NCBI GenBank assembly: GCA_903882335.1
Contig: CAIRWP010000237.1
Location: 1-16,907, forward strand
From: an uncultured Opitutia bacterium
GTDB taxonomy: Bacteria > Verrucomicrobiota > Verrucomicrobiia > Opitutales > UBA953
Direction: 5' to 3'
Length of the DNA: 16,907 nt
Shown: positions 1 through 8,800 of the stretch, piece after piece
Numbering within the stretch: position 1 is the stretch's first letter
Layout: each line of letters starts with the position of its first letter
Notes under the pieces: model-generated
Told to the model about the DNA's origin: nothing
What the model saw: only the letters and a program-made list of their open reading frames with translations
The model's database searches: none
Program-made: the position numbers and the translations under genes

Positions 1-738
1 GAAGAGCGGGTCGGCCATCGCCTCCTTGGCGGTGATATCGAGAGTCGTAACGCCGGCGCCCGCGAGGATCGTGCGCGCCATCAGCAGGTGGCCATCATCG
101 CCCGGATGGACCCGGTCGCGGGAGAAGACCTCGGTCCGGGCATCGCGGGCTTTGCGCATCGCGGTGTGGAGGTCGATGACCGTGAGCCCGGGGCGCTTCA
201 GCTGCACCTCCCAGGCGGCGTAGGCCGTCATGACGGAGTCGTAATTGAATTCACCTGGCTTCGTGGTGGCGTCGAAGATGGGCGGGGTGACGAGGTAAAC
301 CTGCTTCACACCGGCGGCCTGGCACTGGTCGAGCAGCTTGGTCACGCCGGTCTGGAAGGCCTTAAAGCGGGCCTCCTCCAGGGGCTGGTAGATGCCGTCA
401 TTGATGCCGTAGCAGGCGAAGACCACCTCGGGCTTCATCTTCTCCAAGGTGCGACCGAGACGTTCGAACAGGCTGGGCCGGGGGAATTTGCCACCGGCAT
501 GACCGGCCTCGCTGAGACCGGAGAGCGTCTCGCTGGAAAGGCCCAACGGATAGACCTCGAAGCGCAGCTGCGGCCGGGACTTCTGCAGGAAGTAGTCCAT
601 GAACGAGACGTAGGTGCCCCCTTGGGTGATGCTATCGCCAAGCACGACGATGCGTTTGCCCGCGAGGGCTTCGGAGGACTGGGCGCAAGCGACGACGACG
701 GTGGCGAGTAGGCAGGCGAGCAGACGCAGGGATCTCAT
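1..738 (-). CDS. Exported SGNH/GDSL-family esterase, 3' end cut by window edge
   Basis: Reading leftward from ATG at 738-736, the frame stays open to the window edge (246 residues visible), so the C-terminus is missing. Residues 1-20 form a Sec signal (MRS start, hydrophobic core, cleavage near ACAQ). SGNH blocks are clear: GDSIT with nucleophile Ser36, a block II Gly near 66-68, GIND with Asn113 (block III), and DRVHPGDDGH with Asp208 and His211 (block V). All four catalytic positions are present, so it is probably an active hydrolase. Known members of this clan deacetylate carbohydrates or cleave esters; the substrate cannot be read here. The promoter at 757-784 fits this start and would give a leader of about a dozen nucleotides. 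It is divergent from the beta-propeller gene. Confidence 0.9.
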   Translation of the reverse strand, partial: MRSLRLLACLLATVVVACAQSSEALAGKRIVVLGDSITQGGTYVSFMDYFLQKSRPQLRFEVYPLGLSSETLSGLSEAGHAGGKFPRPSLFERLGRTLEKMKPEVVFACYGINDGIYQPLEEARFKAFQTGVTKLLDQCQAAGVKQVYLVTPPIFDATTKPGEFNYDSVMTAYAAWEVQLKRPGLTVIDLHTAMRKARDARTEVFSRDRVHPGDDGHLLMARTILAGAGVTTLDITAKEAMADPLF

Positions 739-756
739 GGGATGGGGGTGAGCTGG

Positions 757-784
757 ACTATACCCCTGCCCCGCCGGCTGACAA
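757..784 (-). promoter_or_regulatory. Sigma-70-like promoter for the SGNH esterase
   Basis: On the minus strand a TTGTCA -35 box (positions 784-779) is followed after 16 nt by a TATAGT -10 box (762-757). Each box differs from consensus at one position. The predicted start lies near 750, about a dozen nt before the ATG at 738. No promoter of similar quality was seen for the divergent beta-propeller gene in the same 116-nt gap. Confidence 0.55.
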
Positions 785-854
785 CCCGGGAGTCCTAGGG
801 GGCTTTCCGAAAATGGCTGTCAAGGCTAGGAGCAGCAACTAGCAATGAACCCCT

Positions 855-1748
855 ATGCGTCGCGTCCTCGCTCTCCTCGCCTCCCTGCTCCTCGCCTCCG
901 CGGCCGAGCCGCCGACCAAGCGGGCCTTCCTGATGCTCGGGGGCGCCACGCAGATCCTCGACGCCGACGGCAAGGTCACGTGGAAATATCCCGCGGAGAC
1001 CCGCGATGGTTGTGTACTCCCGAACGGCCACGTGCTCCTTACCCTCGCCAAGTCCAAGACCTACCCGGGCGGCGCCGTCATCGAGGTCACGCGCGACCTG
1101 AAGGTCGTCTTCGAATACAAGGGCACGCAGGCCGAGGTGAACACTGCGCAACGCCTACCCGATGGACGGACGATGCTGACCGAGGCCGGGGCGAATCCCC
1201 GCATCCTGGAGGTCGACGCCACCGGGCGCATCCAGGTCGAGATCCCATTACTGTGTTCGGCGAAGGACCCGCACTTCCAGAGCCGCATGACCCGCAAGCA
1301 GCCCAACGGCCACTACCTCGTGCCTCAGGACAAGCTCGTGCGCGAGCTCGACCCCACCGGCAAAGTCGTCTGGGAGTACCAGGCGCCGGCCTCGAAACTG
1401 GATAACCGCACCTTCTGCGCCTTGCGCAACGCCGCGGGCCACACGCTCGTGAGCCTGACCGTCGGGAACCAGGTCGTGGAGGTCGACGCCGCGGGCAAGG
1501 TGGTCTGGGAACTCAAGGCCGGCGACCTGCCGGGCCTGCCCATCAACCGCACCACCGCCCTCGCTTGGCTGCCCAACGGCAACGTCGTCCTCAGCAACTA
1601 CGCCGCGCGGGCCCCGCACCCCAAACTGGTCGAGGTCACGCGCGACAAGCAGGTGGTCTGGACCTATGTCGACGACTCCAAGTTTGGTGTGCACGAATTC
1701 CAGTTGCTCGACGCCGACGGCAAGCCGCTCGCGGGCGCGTTGCGCTGA
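855..1748 (+). CDS. Exported six-repeat beta-propeller protein (PQQ-like type)
   Basis: 297 residues. A short Sec signal (residues 1 to about 16, ending LASAAE) sends it out of the cytoplasm. The rest consists of repeats of about 45 residues, each pairing an LPNGHxLL-like strand with a strand of the form ExDxxGKVVWEY. WEY-type strands occur six times: VTWKYP, VVFEYK, IQVEIP, VVWEYQ, VVWELK and VVWTYV. The final repeat ends in HEFQLLDADG, which could close the ring with the first blade. This pattern matches quinoprotein/arylsulfotransferase-like propellers, but no cofactor-binding or catalytic residue can be assigned. A role in sugar binding or in scaffolding is possible but unproven. ATG 855 gives the signal peptide; ATG 845 is in another frame. 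Its stop lies 3 nt from that of the convergent YoeB gene. Confidence 0.85.
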   Translation: MRRVLALLASLLLASAAEPPTKRAFLMLGGATQILDADGKVTWKYPAETRDGCVLPNGHVLLTLAKSKTYPGGAVIEVTRDLKVVFEYKGTQAEVNTAQRLPDGRTMLTEAGANPRILEVDATGRIQVEIPLLCSAKDPHFQSRMTRKQPNGHYLVPQDKLVRELDPTGKVVWEYQAPASKLDNRTFCALRNAAGHTLVSLTVGNQVVEVDAAGKVVWELKAGDLPGLPINRTTALAWLPNGNVVLSNYAARAPHPKLVEVTRDKQVVWTYVDDSKFGVHEFQLLDADGKPLAGALR

Positions 1749-1751
1749 GGG

Positions 1752-2009
1752 TCAGTAATGACGGCGGGCCTGCAGGATGAAGAGCACATCGCGTTCGACC
1801 CGATAGACCAAACGGTGCTCGCGATCGATACGACGAGACCACCAACCTGTCAGGTCGCCCCGCAGAGGCTCGGGCTTGCCGATACCGGCAAAAGGCGAAG
1901 TTTGGATGGCCCGCACCAGACGTTCGATCCGCTCCAGCTTTCCGGGGTCGGTCTTGATCCAGAATGCGCGATCGGCCATGGCCCCCGGGGACCATCTGAC
2001 CTCGGACAC
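1752..2009 (-). CDS. yoeB: YoeB/Txe-family mRNA-interferase toxin
   Basis: 85 residues, the usual length for YoeB. The sequence aligns along its whole length with E. coli YoeB from memory: IWS-like N-terminus (RWSPGAMADRAFW), GKPEPLRGDLTGWWSRRI, EHRLVY, and the C-terminal RRHY. The residues matching the known catalytic set (E. coli Glu46, Arg65, His83, Tyr84) are all present at Glu47, Arg66, His84 and Tyr85, so the toxin looks intact. Family members cleave mRNA at the ribosomal A site and are neutralised by YefM. The start is GTG (2009-2007), one nucleotide after the antitoxin TGA, which suggests translational coupling and lower toxin output. The C-terminal end is convergent with the beta-propeller gene, with 3 nt between stops. 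Confidence 0.93.
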   Translation of the reverse strand: MSEVRWSPGAMADRAFWIKTDPGKLERIERLVRAIQTSPFAGIGKPEPLRGDLTGWWSRRIDREHRLVYRVERDVLFILQARRHY

Positions 2010-2010
2010 G

Positions 2011-2250
2011 TCAGAGAGCCCGGAATTTTCCCGCCTTGAAGTCGGCCAGACCGCGGCGAAGCCGGGCGGAATTGCGCGACGAAGAAAGCAAATGGATCGT
2101 CTCCGACATGGCCGCGAACTCGCCGGCGTCGACCAGAACCACCGACGCGACCCCGCGACGGGTGATCATCACGGGCTTCCGGCCACCCTGGACCGACTCG
2201 ATCAAGCCGGCCAACCGACGACGAGCGGAGGCGTAGGTGATGGTCTTCAT
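2011..2250 (-). CDS. yefM: YefM/Phd-family antitoxin
   Basis: 79 residues starting MKTITYASARRRLAGLIESV, the typical YefM/Phd opening, followed by PVMITRRG and SVVLVDAGEFAAM, which build the DNA-binding dimer domain. The tail (LLSSSRNSARLRRGLADFKAGK) matches the YefM region that wraps the toxin. It lies upstream of yoeB in the usual antitoxin-first order. By family knowledge the antitoxin binds its own promoter and the toxin acts as co-repressor. The start at 2250 was chosen from the family N-terminus. An in-frame upstream ATG at 2319 would add 23 residues (beginning MKPPSLIDAD) that look unlike the family. No clear Shine-Dalgarno precedes either start. Confidence 0.9.
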   Translation of the reverse strand: MKTITYASARRRLAGLIESVQGGRKPVMITRRGVASVVLVDAGEFAAMSETIHLLSSSRNSARLRRGLADFKAGKFRAL

Positions 2251-2256
2251 CAGAGG

Positions 2257-2285
2257 ATGATGCGTTTGGCGCAAAACCGTGTCAA
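2257..2285 (-). promoter_or_regulatory. Candidate proximal promoter of yefM-yoeB
   Basis: On the minus strand there is a perfect TTGACA -35 box (2285-2280), a 17-nt spacer and CATCAT (2262-2257, four of six matches to TATAAT). Transcription would start almost at the yefM ATG (2250), implying a leaderless or nearly leaderless mRNA. This fits the absence of a ribosome binding site before that ATG. Confidence 0.4.
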
Positions 2286-2325
2286 GTGGGTCGGCGTCGA
2301 TCAGGGAAGGCGGCTTCATGGCAAC

Positions 2326-2354
2326 AGTGTAGCAGAAGTCAGGCCGCCTTTGAA
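2326..2354 (-). promoter_or_regulatory. Candidate distal promoter of yefM-yoeB
   Basis: On the minus strand TTCAAA (2354-2349) is followed after 17 nt by TACACT (2331-2326). Each box matches consensus at four of six positions. It would give a leader of about 70 nt to the yefM start at 2250, or a nearly leaderless message for the alternative in-frame ATG at 2319. Two stacked promoters would be unusual for so small a module. Confidence 0.3.
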
Positions 2355-2442
2355 TGAGGACTCTCGGCGCTCGACAGCCGATGAAGACCGCCCCTGCGAC
2401 TTGCGTTCGACCTGGGACCAACCACGTTCCCAAGTCTCCCCC

Positions 2443-3498
2443 ATGACCACCGCCGCCCGCGCCTACGGTAACACCGCCGCCCAGAATCCCCTCGCCCCGC
2501 TGACGATCACCCGGCGCGCCCCCGGCCCGACCGACGTCGAGATGGAGATCCTCTTCTGCGGCGTCTGCCATTCCGACGTCCATACGGCGCGCGGCGAGTG
2601 GCCCGGCACGAACTACGCCTGCGTCCCCGGCCATGAGATCGTCGGCCGGGTCACGAAGGTCGGCGCCCAGGTCACCCAACTGAAGGTGGGCGACATCGGC
2701 GCGACCGGCTGCATGGTCGACTCCTGCCGCACCTGCCCGAGCTGCCAAAAAGGCCTCGAGCAGTTCTGCCTCACGGGGGCGACCTTCACCTACAACAGCC
2801 CGGACAAGCACCTCGGCGGGCACACCCTCGGGGGCTACTCCTCGCACATCGTGGTCGACGAGGCCTTCACCCTGCGCGTCCCCGCCGGGCTCGACTTGGC
2901 CGCCACCGCCCCGCTCCTTTGCGCGGGCATCACCACCTACTCGCCGCTCCGTCACTGGAAGGTCGGGCCCGGCCAGAAGGTCGGCATCGTCGGCCTCGGT
3001 GGCCTCGGCCACATGGGCGTGAAGTTCGCCCGCGCCTTCGGCGCCCACGTCGTCCTGTTCACGACCTCCCCGTCCAAGGTCGCCGACGGCCTCCGCCTCG
3101 GCGCGCACGAGGTGGTCGTCTCGACCGACGCGGCGGCGATGGCCAGGCACGCCTCGTCCTGCGACTTCATCCTGGACTGCGTCTCGGCGCAGCACGACCT
3201 CAACGCCTACCTCGCCCTGCTGAAACTCGACGGCACCCTCTGCCTCGTGGGCGTGCCCGAGCATCCGCTCGCGGTCCATGCCTTCAGCGTGATCATGCCG
3301 CGCCGCAACTTCAGCGGCTCCTGCATCGGCGGCATCCCCGAGACCCAGGAGATGCTCGAGTTCTGCGCCCAGCACGGCATCGTCTCCGACATCGAGTTGA
3401 TCCCGATCCAGCAGATCAACCAGGCCTGGGACCGCATGATCAAGCAGGACGTCCGCTACCGCTTCGTCATCGACATGGCCTCGCTCAAGCAGGCCTGA
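2443..3498 (+). CDS. Zinc-dependent NADP(H) alcohol/aldehyde dehydrogenase, CAD/YahK type
   Basis: 351 residues, normal for the medium-chain dehydrogenase/reductase superfamily. Cytoplasmic, with no signal peptide. Catalytic-zinc ligands are visible: Cys42 in CGVCHSD, His64-Glu65 in PGHE, and Cys160 in LLCAGIT. The structural zinc site is the SCRTCPSCQKGLEQFC cluster (Cys95, 98, 101, 109). The Rossmann motif GLGGLG is at 184-189, and TTSPSK at about 207-212 is the sort of loop that favours NADP(H) in cinnamyl-alcohol-dehydrogenase relatives. Family members reduce a range of aldehydes to alcohols; the physiological substrate is not evident. ATG 2443 gives the family N-terminus; the frame is open further upstream but does not resemble the family. 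It is divergent from yefM and is followed after 48 nt by the sialidase-like gene. Confidence 0.93.
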   Translation: MTTAARAYGNTAAQNPLAPLTITRRAPGPTDVEMEILFCGVCHSDVHTARGEWPGTNYACVPGHEIVGRVTKVGAQVTQLKVGDIGATGCMVDSCRTCPSCQKGLEQFCLTGATFTYNSPDKHLGGHTLGGYSSHIVVDEAFTLRVPAGLDLAATAPLLCAGITTYSPLRHWKVGPGQKVGIVGLGGLGHMGVKFARAFGAHVVLFTTSPSKVADGLRLGAHEVVVSTDAAAMARHASSCDFILDCVSAQHDLNAYLALLKLDGTLCLVGVPEHPLAVHAFSVIMPRRNFSGSCIGGIPETQEMLEFCAQHGIVSDIELIPIQQINQAWDRMIKQDVRYRFVIDMASLKQA

Positions 3499-3546
3499 GG
3501 AGGGTTTCCCGCTTGGCAGCAGGCCGTTAAAGGCGACGATGGACCC

Positions 3547-4812
3547 ATGCGTCTCCCCGCCGCCTGGCTGCTGCTCATCCTCGGACTCGCCCTGACGGTC
3601 GCCCGCGCCGAAGAGACGCGCCGCGATTTCTCGATCCCGCAGGTCGACCTCATGAAGGAGGACGGCCTCTTCACCACGGTGGAGCGCCGGAAGACCTACC
3701 TCGGCCACCCGTCGACGGTGCTGTTCCGCGATGGCAAGACCTTGCTCGTGGCCTACCCGGACGGCCACGGCCGCGGCAACCTGATCTTCCGCCGCAGCGT
3801 CGACGCGGGCCAGACCTGGGTCGCGCTCCCGCCCTCGGGCCAGCGGGTCATGGAGACGCCCGTGCTCTACCGGCTCGACCTGCCGGCCGGCCGCGAACGG
3901 GTGCTGATGGTCACCTGCCAACCGCGCGCCAATATCCTGGAGTGGATGTGGAGCGACGACCGCGGCGACACCTGGTCAGGACGCCAGCAATGGAAACTGG
4001 AAGGCCCGAAGGGCATCATCGTCGCCCTCGCGTCGCTGTGGCCGCTGCCGGGTAAGCAACCCTCCTGGCGCGGTGTCTTCCACGACTTCGCCTTCGATAA
4101 CTGGACGGTGGACCTGAAGGTCGAGTCGGCGCTGACCGGCCCGCCGACCCTGCGGTTCGAGAACCTGCGACGCATCGACTTCGCGACGCCCGCCGGGCGG
4201 ACCGAGGCCAACCGCGCCGGCCTTTGCGAGGCGGGGCTCGTGACCCGGCCCGACGGCCAGCGGATCGCCCTGCTCTTCCGCCCCGAGAAACGGCTGACGA
4301 ACTCGATGGTGGCCTTCTCCGACGACGCGGGCCTCACCTGGACGGACCCGCGCGAGCTCCCCGGGGCGCTCACCGGCCACCGGCATGAGTCGGTGAACCT
4401 CGCCGACGGGCGGACACTGGTCTTCATGCGCGACTTCAGCCCCTTGCACGTCGGCAACCCGACGCACGGGGACTGGGTGGCCTGGATGGGTACGTTCGCC
4501 GACCTCGAGGCCGGACGCGAAGGCCAGTACCGCGTCCGCCTCCGGCGCAACTACGGGAACTCGACCAACAATAACATCGGCGATTGCGGCTACACCGGCG
4601 TGGAACTGCTGCCCAACGGCCAGGTGCTGGCGGTCACCTACGGCCACTGGCTCCTCGCCCCCGACTCGACCCACCCGAACCATCCCGATGGCCGCGGGCT
4701 GCCTCCGTTCATCCTGCAGGCAAGACTGGACCCGAAGCAACTGGACAGCTGGTCGAAGGAACCGGCGCGCCTGACCAAGCCGGCGGCACCCCGCCCCGCG
4801 GAAGGCAAGTAA
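3547..4812 (+). CDS. Exported sialidase-like (BNR/Asp-box) glycoside hydrolase
   Basis: 421 residues with a clear Sec signal (residues 1-21, cleavage near ARAEE). Three Asp-boxes (SxDxGxTW) mark blades of a six-bladed propeller: residues 84-91, 136-143 and 258-265. Other sialidase-like features are HPSTVLFRDGKTL near 54-65, LCEAGLVTRPDGQ near 227-238 and GYTGVELLPNGQVL near 348-361. Exo-alpha-sialidases use an Arg triad, an Asp and a Tyr/Glu pair; I cannot assign these with certainty, so the substrate may be another glycoside. The neighbouring convergent gene encodes a sialate O-acetylesterase-family protein, which makes sialic acid or an acetylated sugar a reasonable guess. It lies 48 nt after the dehydrogenase gene on the same strand and could be co-transcribed with it. 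Confidence 0.82.
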   Translation: MRLPAAWLLLILGLALTVARAEETRRDFSIPQVDLMKEDGLFTTVERRKTYLGHPSTVLFRDGKTLLVAYPDGHGRGNLIFRRSVDAGQTWVALPPSGQRVMETPVLYRLDLPAGRERVLMVTCQPRANILEWMWSDDRGDTWSGRQQWKLEGPKGIIVALASLWPLPGKQPSWRGVFHDFAFDNWTVDLKVESALTGPPTLRFENLRRIDFATPAGRTEANRAGLCEAGLVTRPDGQRIALLFRPEKRLTNSMVAFSDDAGLTWTDPRELPGALTGHRHESVNLADGRTLVFMRDFSPLHVGNPTHGDWVAWMGTFADLEAGREGQYRVRLRRNYGNSTNNNIGDCGYTGVELLPNGQVLAVTYGHWLLAPDSTHPNHPDGRGLPPFILQARLDPKQLDSWSKEPARLTKPAAPRPAEGK

Positions 4813-4826
4813 GCGGAGACGCGGAA

Positions 4827-5693
4827 CTACTTCGCCAAGGCCTTACCCAGGGCCTCGCCGAGTTTGAGCTGACCACCGGTATCGAAATGGACAAGGTCGG
4901 CGATGACGCCGAACCCATCGGTCTTCACCATCCGGAGGCCCGGGACGGCGTCCGCGTGCCGGGACGATTCATCGGCCTCCGCCATGCGACGACGCAACAG
5001 GTCGCGCGCGACGAACCGGGCGACCGGGCCGGCGGCGGGCAAGACCTGAGCGTAAGCCAGCGGGGGTTCGGGCTTCAGGCCCAGGTCGGCGCTCAAGCGC
5101 TGGCGCAGCAAGGCCAGGGTCGCCGGATAACGCTGGGCGGAGGTCTCATGCTTGGCGTCAGCCTCGCCCTGCACCCACGCGATGCCCTTGACCACCGGCT
5201 CCTTGCCAGCCGCGCGCAAGGCGGCGAAGGCCGCGGTATTCACCTTCTGCCACGCCAGGTAGTGCAGCCCCACGTTCGGGTCGGTCGCCTCCTTGCCCGG
5301 GTAGAAGGTCGCCCGCTTCGGACCCGCGTCGGGCCCTTGCCAGCGGGCGTTATCCCAGCCGGCGTCCAGCGGCTGGCCGCTGAGGTGATGCTTGATCAGG
5401 TAGATGTCGCCCGGCACGCCGGCCGCGCGGAGGCCACGCACGAAGCCGACTTCCGGACCGAATTCCGCGGCACGGGTGGAAAGCTTGGTCTGGCCGGGAT
5501 GCATCGGCTCGAAAGCCTTCCCGTTCCAGAAGAACACGCCCGACACCACCGCGCGTTCGGCCGAAGGGAGCTCCGCCAGCTTGCCCAGCCCCTGCATGTT
5601 GGATTGGCCGCCCAGGAGATAGACGGCGACCGGGGTCCGCTCGGCGGCGCCGAGGGTCGCCCAGACGAGGAGCAGGCAGACGAAGGAACGCAT
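4827..5693 (-). CDS. Exported sialate O-acetylesterase-family (SASA) carbohydrate esterase
   Basis: 288 residues, start ATG 5693. Residues 1-17 form a signal peptide (cleavage near LGAAE). Block I is GGQSNM with nucleophile Ser31, the hallmark of the SASA branch of SGNH hydrolases. The WVQGEAD motif is at 173-179, and the C-terminal catalytic block DLVHFDTGGQ has Asp266 and His269. Family members remove O-acetyl groups from sialic acid or from plant polysaccharide such as xylan. Both fit this window, which has a sialidase-like gene next door and a xylanase further on. The frame stays open upstream of 5693, but that part is antisense to the large gene starting at 5823 and has no family resemblance. 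Its stop lies 14 nt from the sialidase stop (convergent). Confidence 0.88.
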   Translation of the reverse strand: MRSFVCLLLVWATLGAAERTPVAVYLLGGQSNMQGLGKLAELPSAERAVVSGVFFWNGKAFEPMHPGQTKLSTRAAEFGPEVGFVRGLRAAGVPGDIYLIKHHLSGQPLDAGWDNARWQGPDAGPKRATFYPGKEATDPNVGLHYLAWQKVNTAAFAALRAAGKEPVVKGIAWVQGEADAKHETSAQRYPATLALLRQRLSADLGLKPEPPLAYAQVLPAAGPVARFVARDLLRRRMAEADESSRHADAVPGLRMVKTDGFGVIADLVHFDTGGQLKLGEALGKALAK

Positions 5694-5822
5694 GGTGGCG
5701 ATGCAATCCGGCCACGCAGCCGGGGCAAATCGAAACCCTTGCGGGATGGCCCGTTCCTGATCGCCGAAAAATGAACCGGGCCGCCGCAGGTCGGGCTGGA
5801 TTTCGGGGCCGAACCGGCAAGG

Positions 5823-8800
5823 ATGCCGCTTCCCATGCACCCGCTTTCCCGACTGCTCGCCTGCCTGCTCGCGACGAGCCTGCTGCCCGCCCAGCCCACC
5901 CCCCGCGGCACCGAACTGCTTACGACCCGCGAGGCCAAGGCCAATGCGGCGAACTGGCCCGACCACAGCAAGGGCTCGCCGACGCCGCACGCGCCCGCGG
6001 AGGTCCCGCCGGCCGCGACGGCGATCCGCCCGCAATCCGTCGCCCTTCCCTCCCCGGGCGAGCGCGTGATCTTCCTCGGCAACGGCTTCGCCGAACGCGA
6101 CACCTACTACGGCCGGCTCGAGACCGAGTTGCACCTGCGCTTCCCAGCCCAGACCCTGTTCGTGCGCAACCTGGGCCGTTCGGGCGACACGCCGGCCTTC
6201 CGCCCGCATCCGGCCCGACCCAGCCAGTGGGCGTTCCCTGGCGCGGAGAAGTTCCACCCGGAATACGCGCAGCATAACGGCAAGGGCTTCTTCCCCACCC
6301 CGGACCAGTGGCTGTTCCACCTGAAGGCCGACACGATCGTGGCATTCTTCGGCTACAACGAATCCTTCGACGGCGCTGGGCGGGTCGCCAACTACGAGGC
6401 CGAAGTCGACGCGTTCGTGGTCCATTCGCTCTCCAAGGCCTACAACGGGAAGACGGCACCGCGCCTCGTCCTGGTGTCCCCCATCGCCTTCGAGGATCTT
6501 TCGGCCAAGCGGGACCTCCCGAACGGCAAGCAGGAGAACGCCAACCTGGAGCTCTACGCCGCGGCCATGGAGCGCGTCGCCAAGAAGCATGGGCTCACCT
6601 ACGTCGACCTCTTCCACCCGACGCTCGCCGCCTACCGCCAGGCCAAGGCGCCCTTCACCATCAATGGGTTCGCCCCGACGGACTTCGGGTACCGGGAACT
6701 GGCCAAGCTGCTCGCCGACGGGCTTTACGGGTCCGCGCCCCGTGCCCCGCAGGCCGACGAAGCCCTGGTCAACGCGGCCGTGAAGATGAAGGACTTCTAC
6801 TGGAACACCGACTACGCGATCATCAACGGGGTGCATACGCACGGTCAGCGCTACAACCCCTTCGGCACCCAGAACTACCCCGCGGAAGTGGCCAAGGCCC
6901 GCGAGATGACTGCCCTGCGCGACGACCTCATCCACGGCCTCGCCCAAGGGAAGCGGACGGACCTGACGGTCGACGATAGCAAGACGCTCCCGCTCCCGCC
7001 CGTGCCTTCAAACTTCAAGCCCGACATGAAGAACGGCAACCCGACCGAATTCCTCTCTGGCGAAGCCTCGATCGCCAAGATGAAGGTCGCGCCGGGCTAC
7101 AAGGTGGAGCTGTTCGCGTCCGAGGAGAAATTCCCCGACCTCAAGAAACCCGTGCAGATGTCCTTCGACGGCAAAGGTCGCCTCTGGGTCGCCACGACCC
7201 CGACCTACCCGCACTACCGTCCAGGCGATGCGTTACCCAATGACAAACTGATCATCCTCGAAGACACGGATGGCGACGGTAAGGCCGATAAGCAGACGGT
7301 CTTCGCCGACCATCTGCATATTCCCATCGGCTTCGAGCTCGCGCCGGAAGGCGTCTACGTGTCCCAGGAACCCAACCTCGCGCTGCTCATCGACGATGAC
7401 AAGGACGGCAAGGCCGACCGCAAGGAACTGATCCTGCATGGCTTCGACTCACACGACTCCCACCACGCGATCTCCGCCTACTGCGCCGACGCGTCGGGGG
7501 CCTTCTACCTCCTGGAAGGACGCTTCCTGCACAGCCAAGTCGAAACGCCCTACGGCCCGCGACGCTGCAACGACGGCGGCGCCTGGCGCTTCGACCCAAA
7601 GTCCTACCGCCTCGAACGCCTGCAGGTGGACATCTCCAACCCCTGGGGCTTCTCGTTCGATACTTGGGAGCAACCGTTCATCTCCGACGCTTCCCCGGGC
7701 GAAAACTGGTGGGCGCTCCCTCTGTCCTCGAAGATGCCCTATGGCATCGAGCAGACCAAGGTAGAGCAGTTCGTCCCCAGGCGCTCCCGGCCGAGCTCGG
7801 GCGCCGAGTTCGTCTCGTCGCGTCACTTCCCTGATGTCAACCAAGGCGACTTCATGGCGTGCAATACCATCGGCTTCCTGGGCATTAGCTTCGGCTCCAA
7901 GCGCGACGATGGTGCGGGCTTCGTGGGCAAGGCTAACGGTGACCTGCTCAGCTCCACCGACGGCAACTTCCGCCCCGTGGACCTCGAGTTCGCGCCGGAT
8001 GGTTCGCTCTATTTCGTCGATTGGCACAACCCGCTGATCGGCCACATGCAGCATAACGCGCGTGACCCGAATCGCGACCATGAGCACGGCCGCATCTACC
8101 GCGTCACCTACCCTTCTCGTCCGTTGGTGAAGCCGGCCAAGGTCGACGGCGCCACGGTCGCCGAACTCTTGGAGAACCTGAAGGTGCCCGAATACCGCAC
8201 GCGCTACCGCTCGCGCCGCGAACTACGTAGCCACGCTCCGGCCGAAGTGTTGCCCGCGATCAAGGCGTGGGTCGCGCAGCTCGACCCGCAGGACCCGGCC
8301 TATGAGCACCACCTGTGCGAGGCCCTCTGGGCGACCTGGGCACAGAACCAGCCCGACGGCGAACTCATCCGGCGCTTGCTCCAGGCCCGGCAGTTCGAGG
8401 CGCGCGCCGCGGCCGTGGACGTCGTCCGGCATGCTTTCCGTCAGCTCCCCGACCACGTCGCCCTTCTGAACCAGGCGGTGCGCGACGAGCACCCGCGCGT
8501 GCGCCTGACGGCGATCGTGGCCGCGACCTGGCTGGACAACGCCGACGGCGCCAAGGTCGCGCTCGAGGCCTTCCGCCAACCGGTCGACCGCTGGCTGGCC
8601 CCCGTCCTGCACTACGCCCTGACCTACACGCTCAAGGATGACGTCGCCGCGCTGCAGGCCGCGGGTGCGCTGAACCTGGCCGACAACCCCGCCGCGGCCG
8701 AGTACCTCGCGGGCAAATCCAAGATCGGCCAACCGATCGCGGAGACGGGCCCGAAGCCCGTCCGCAAGCTCACCGCCGCCGAAGAGAAGGTCTTCCAACT

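Noticed and set aside
2011..3921. 636-codon minus-strand open frame covering the dehydrogenase gene
   Set aside because: Only its last 79 codons (the antitoxin) resemble a protein. The rest is antisense to a well-supported dehydrogenase and sialidase start, and is open because of GC-rich codon bias.
4584..5774. 396-codon plus-strand frame over the SASA gene
   Set aside because: It overlaps the end of the sialidase and lies antisense to the SASA gene. Its composition is Arg/Gly/Gln-rich shadow with no motif.
5694..6947. N-terminal extension of the SASA esterase frame by about 418 codons
   Set aside because: It is antisense to the 1130-residue PVC protein and precedes a perfect signal peptide start at 5693. 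It has no domain-like sequence.
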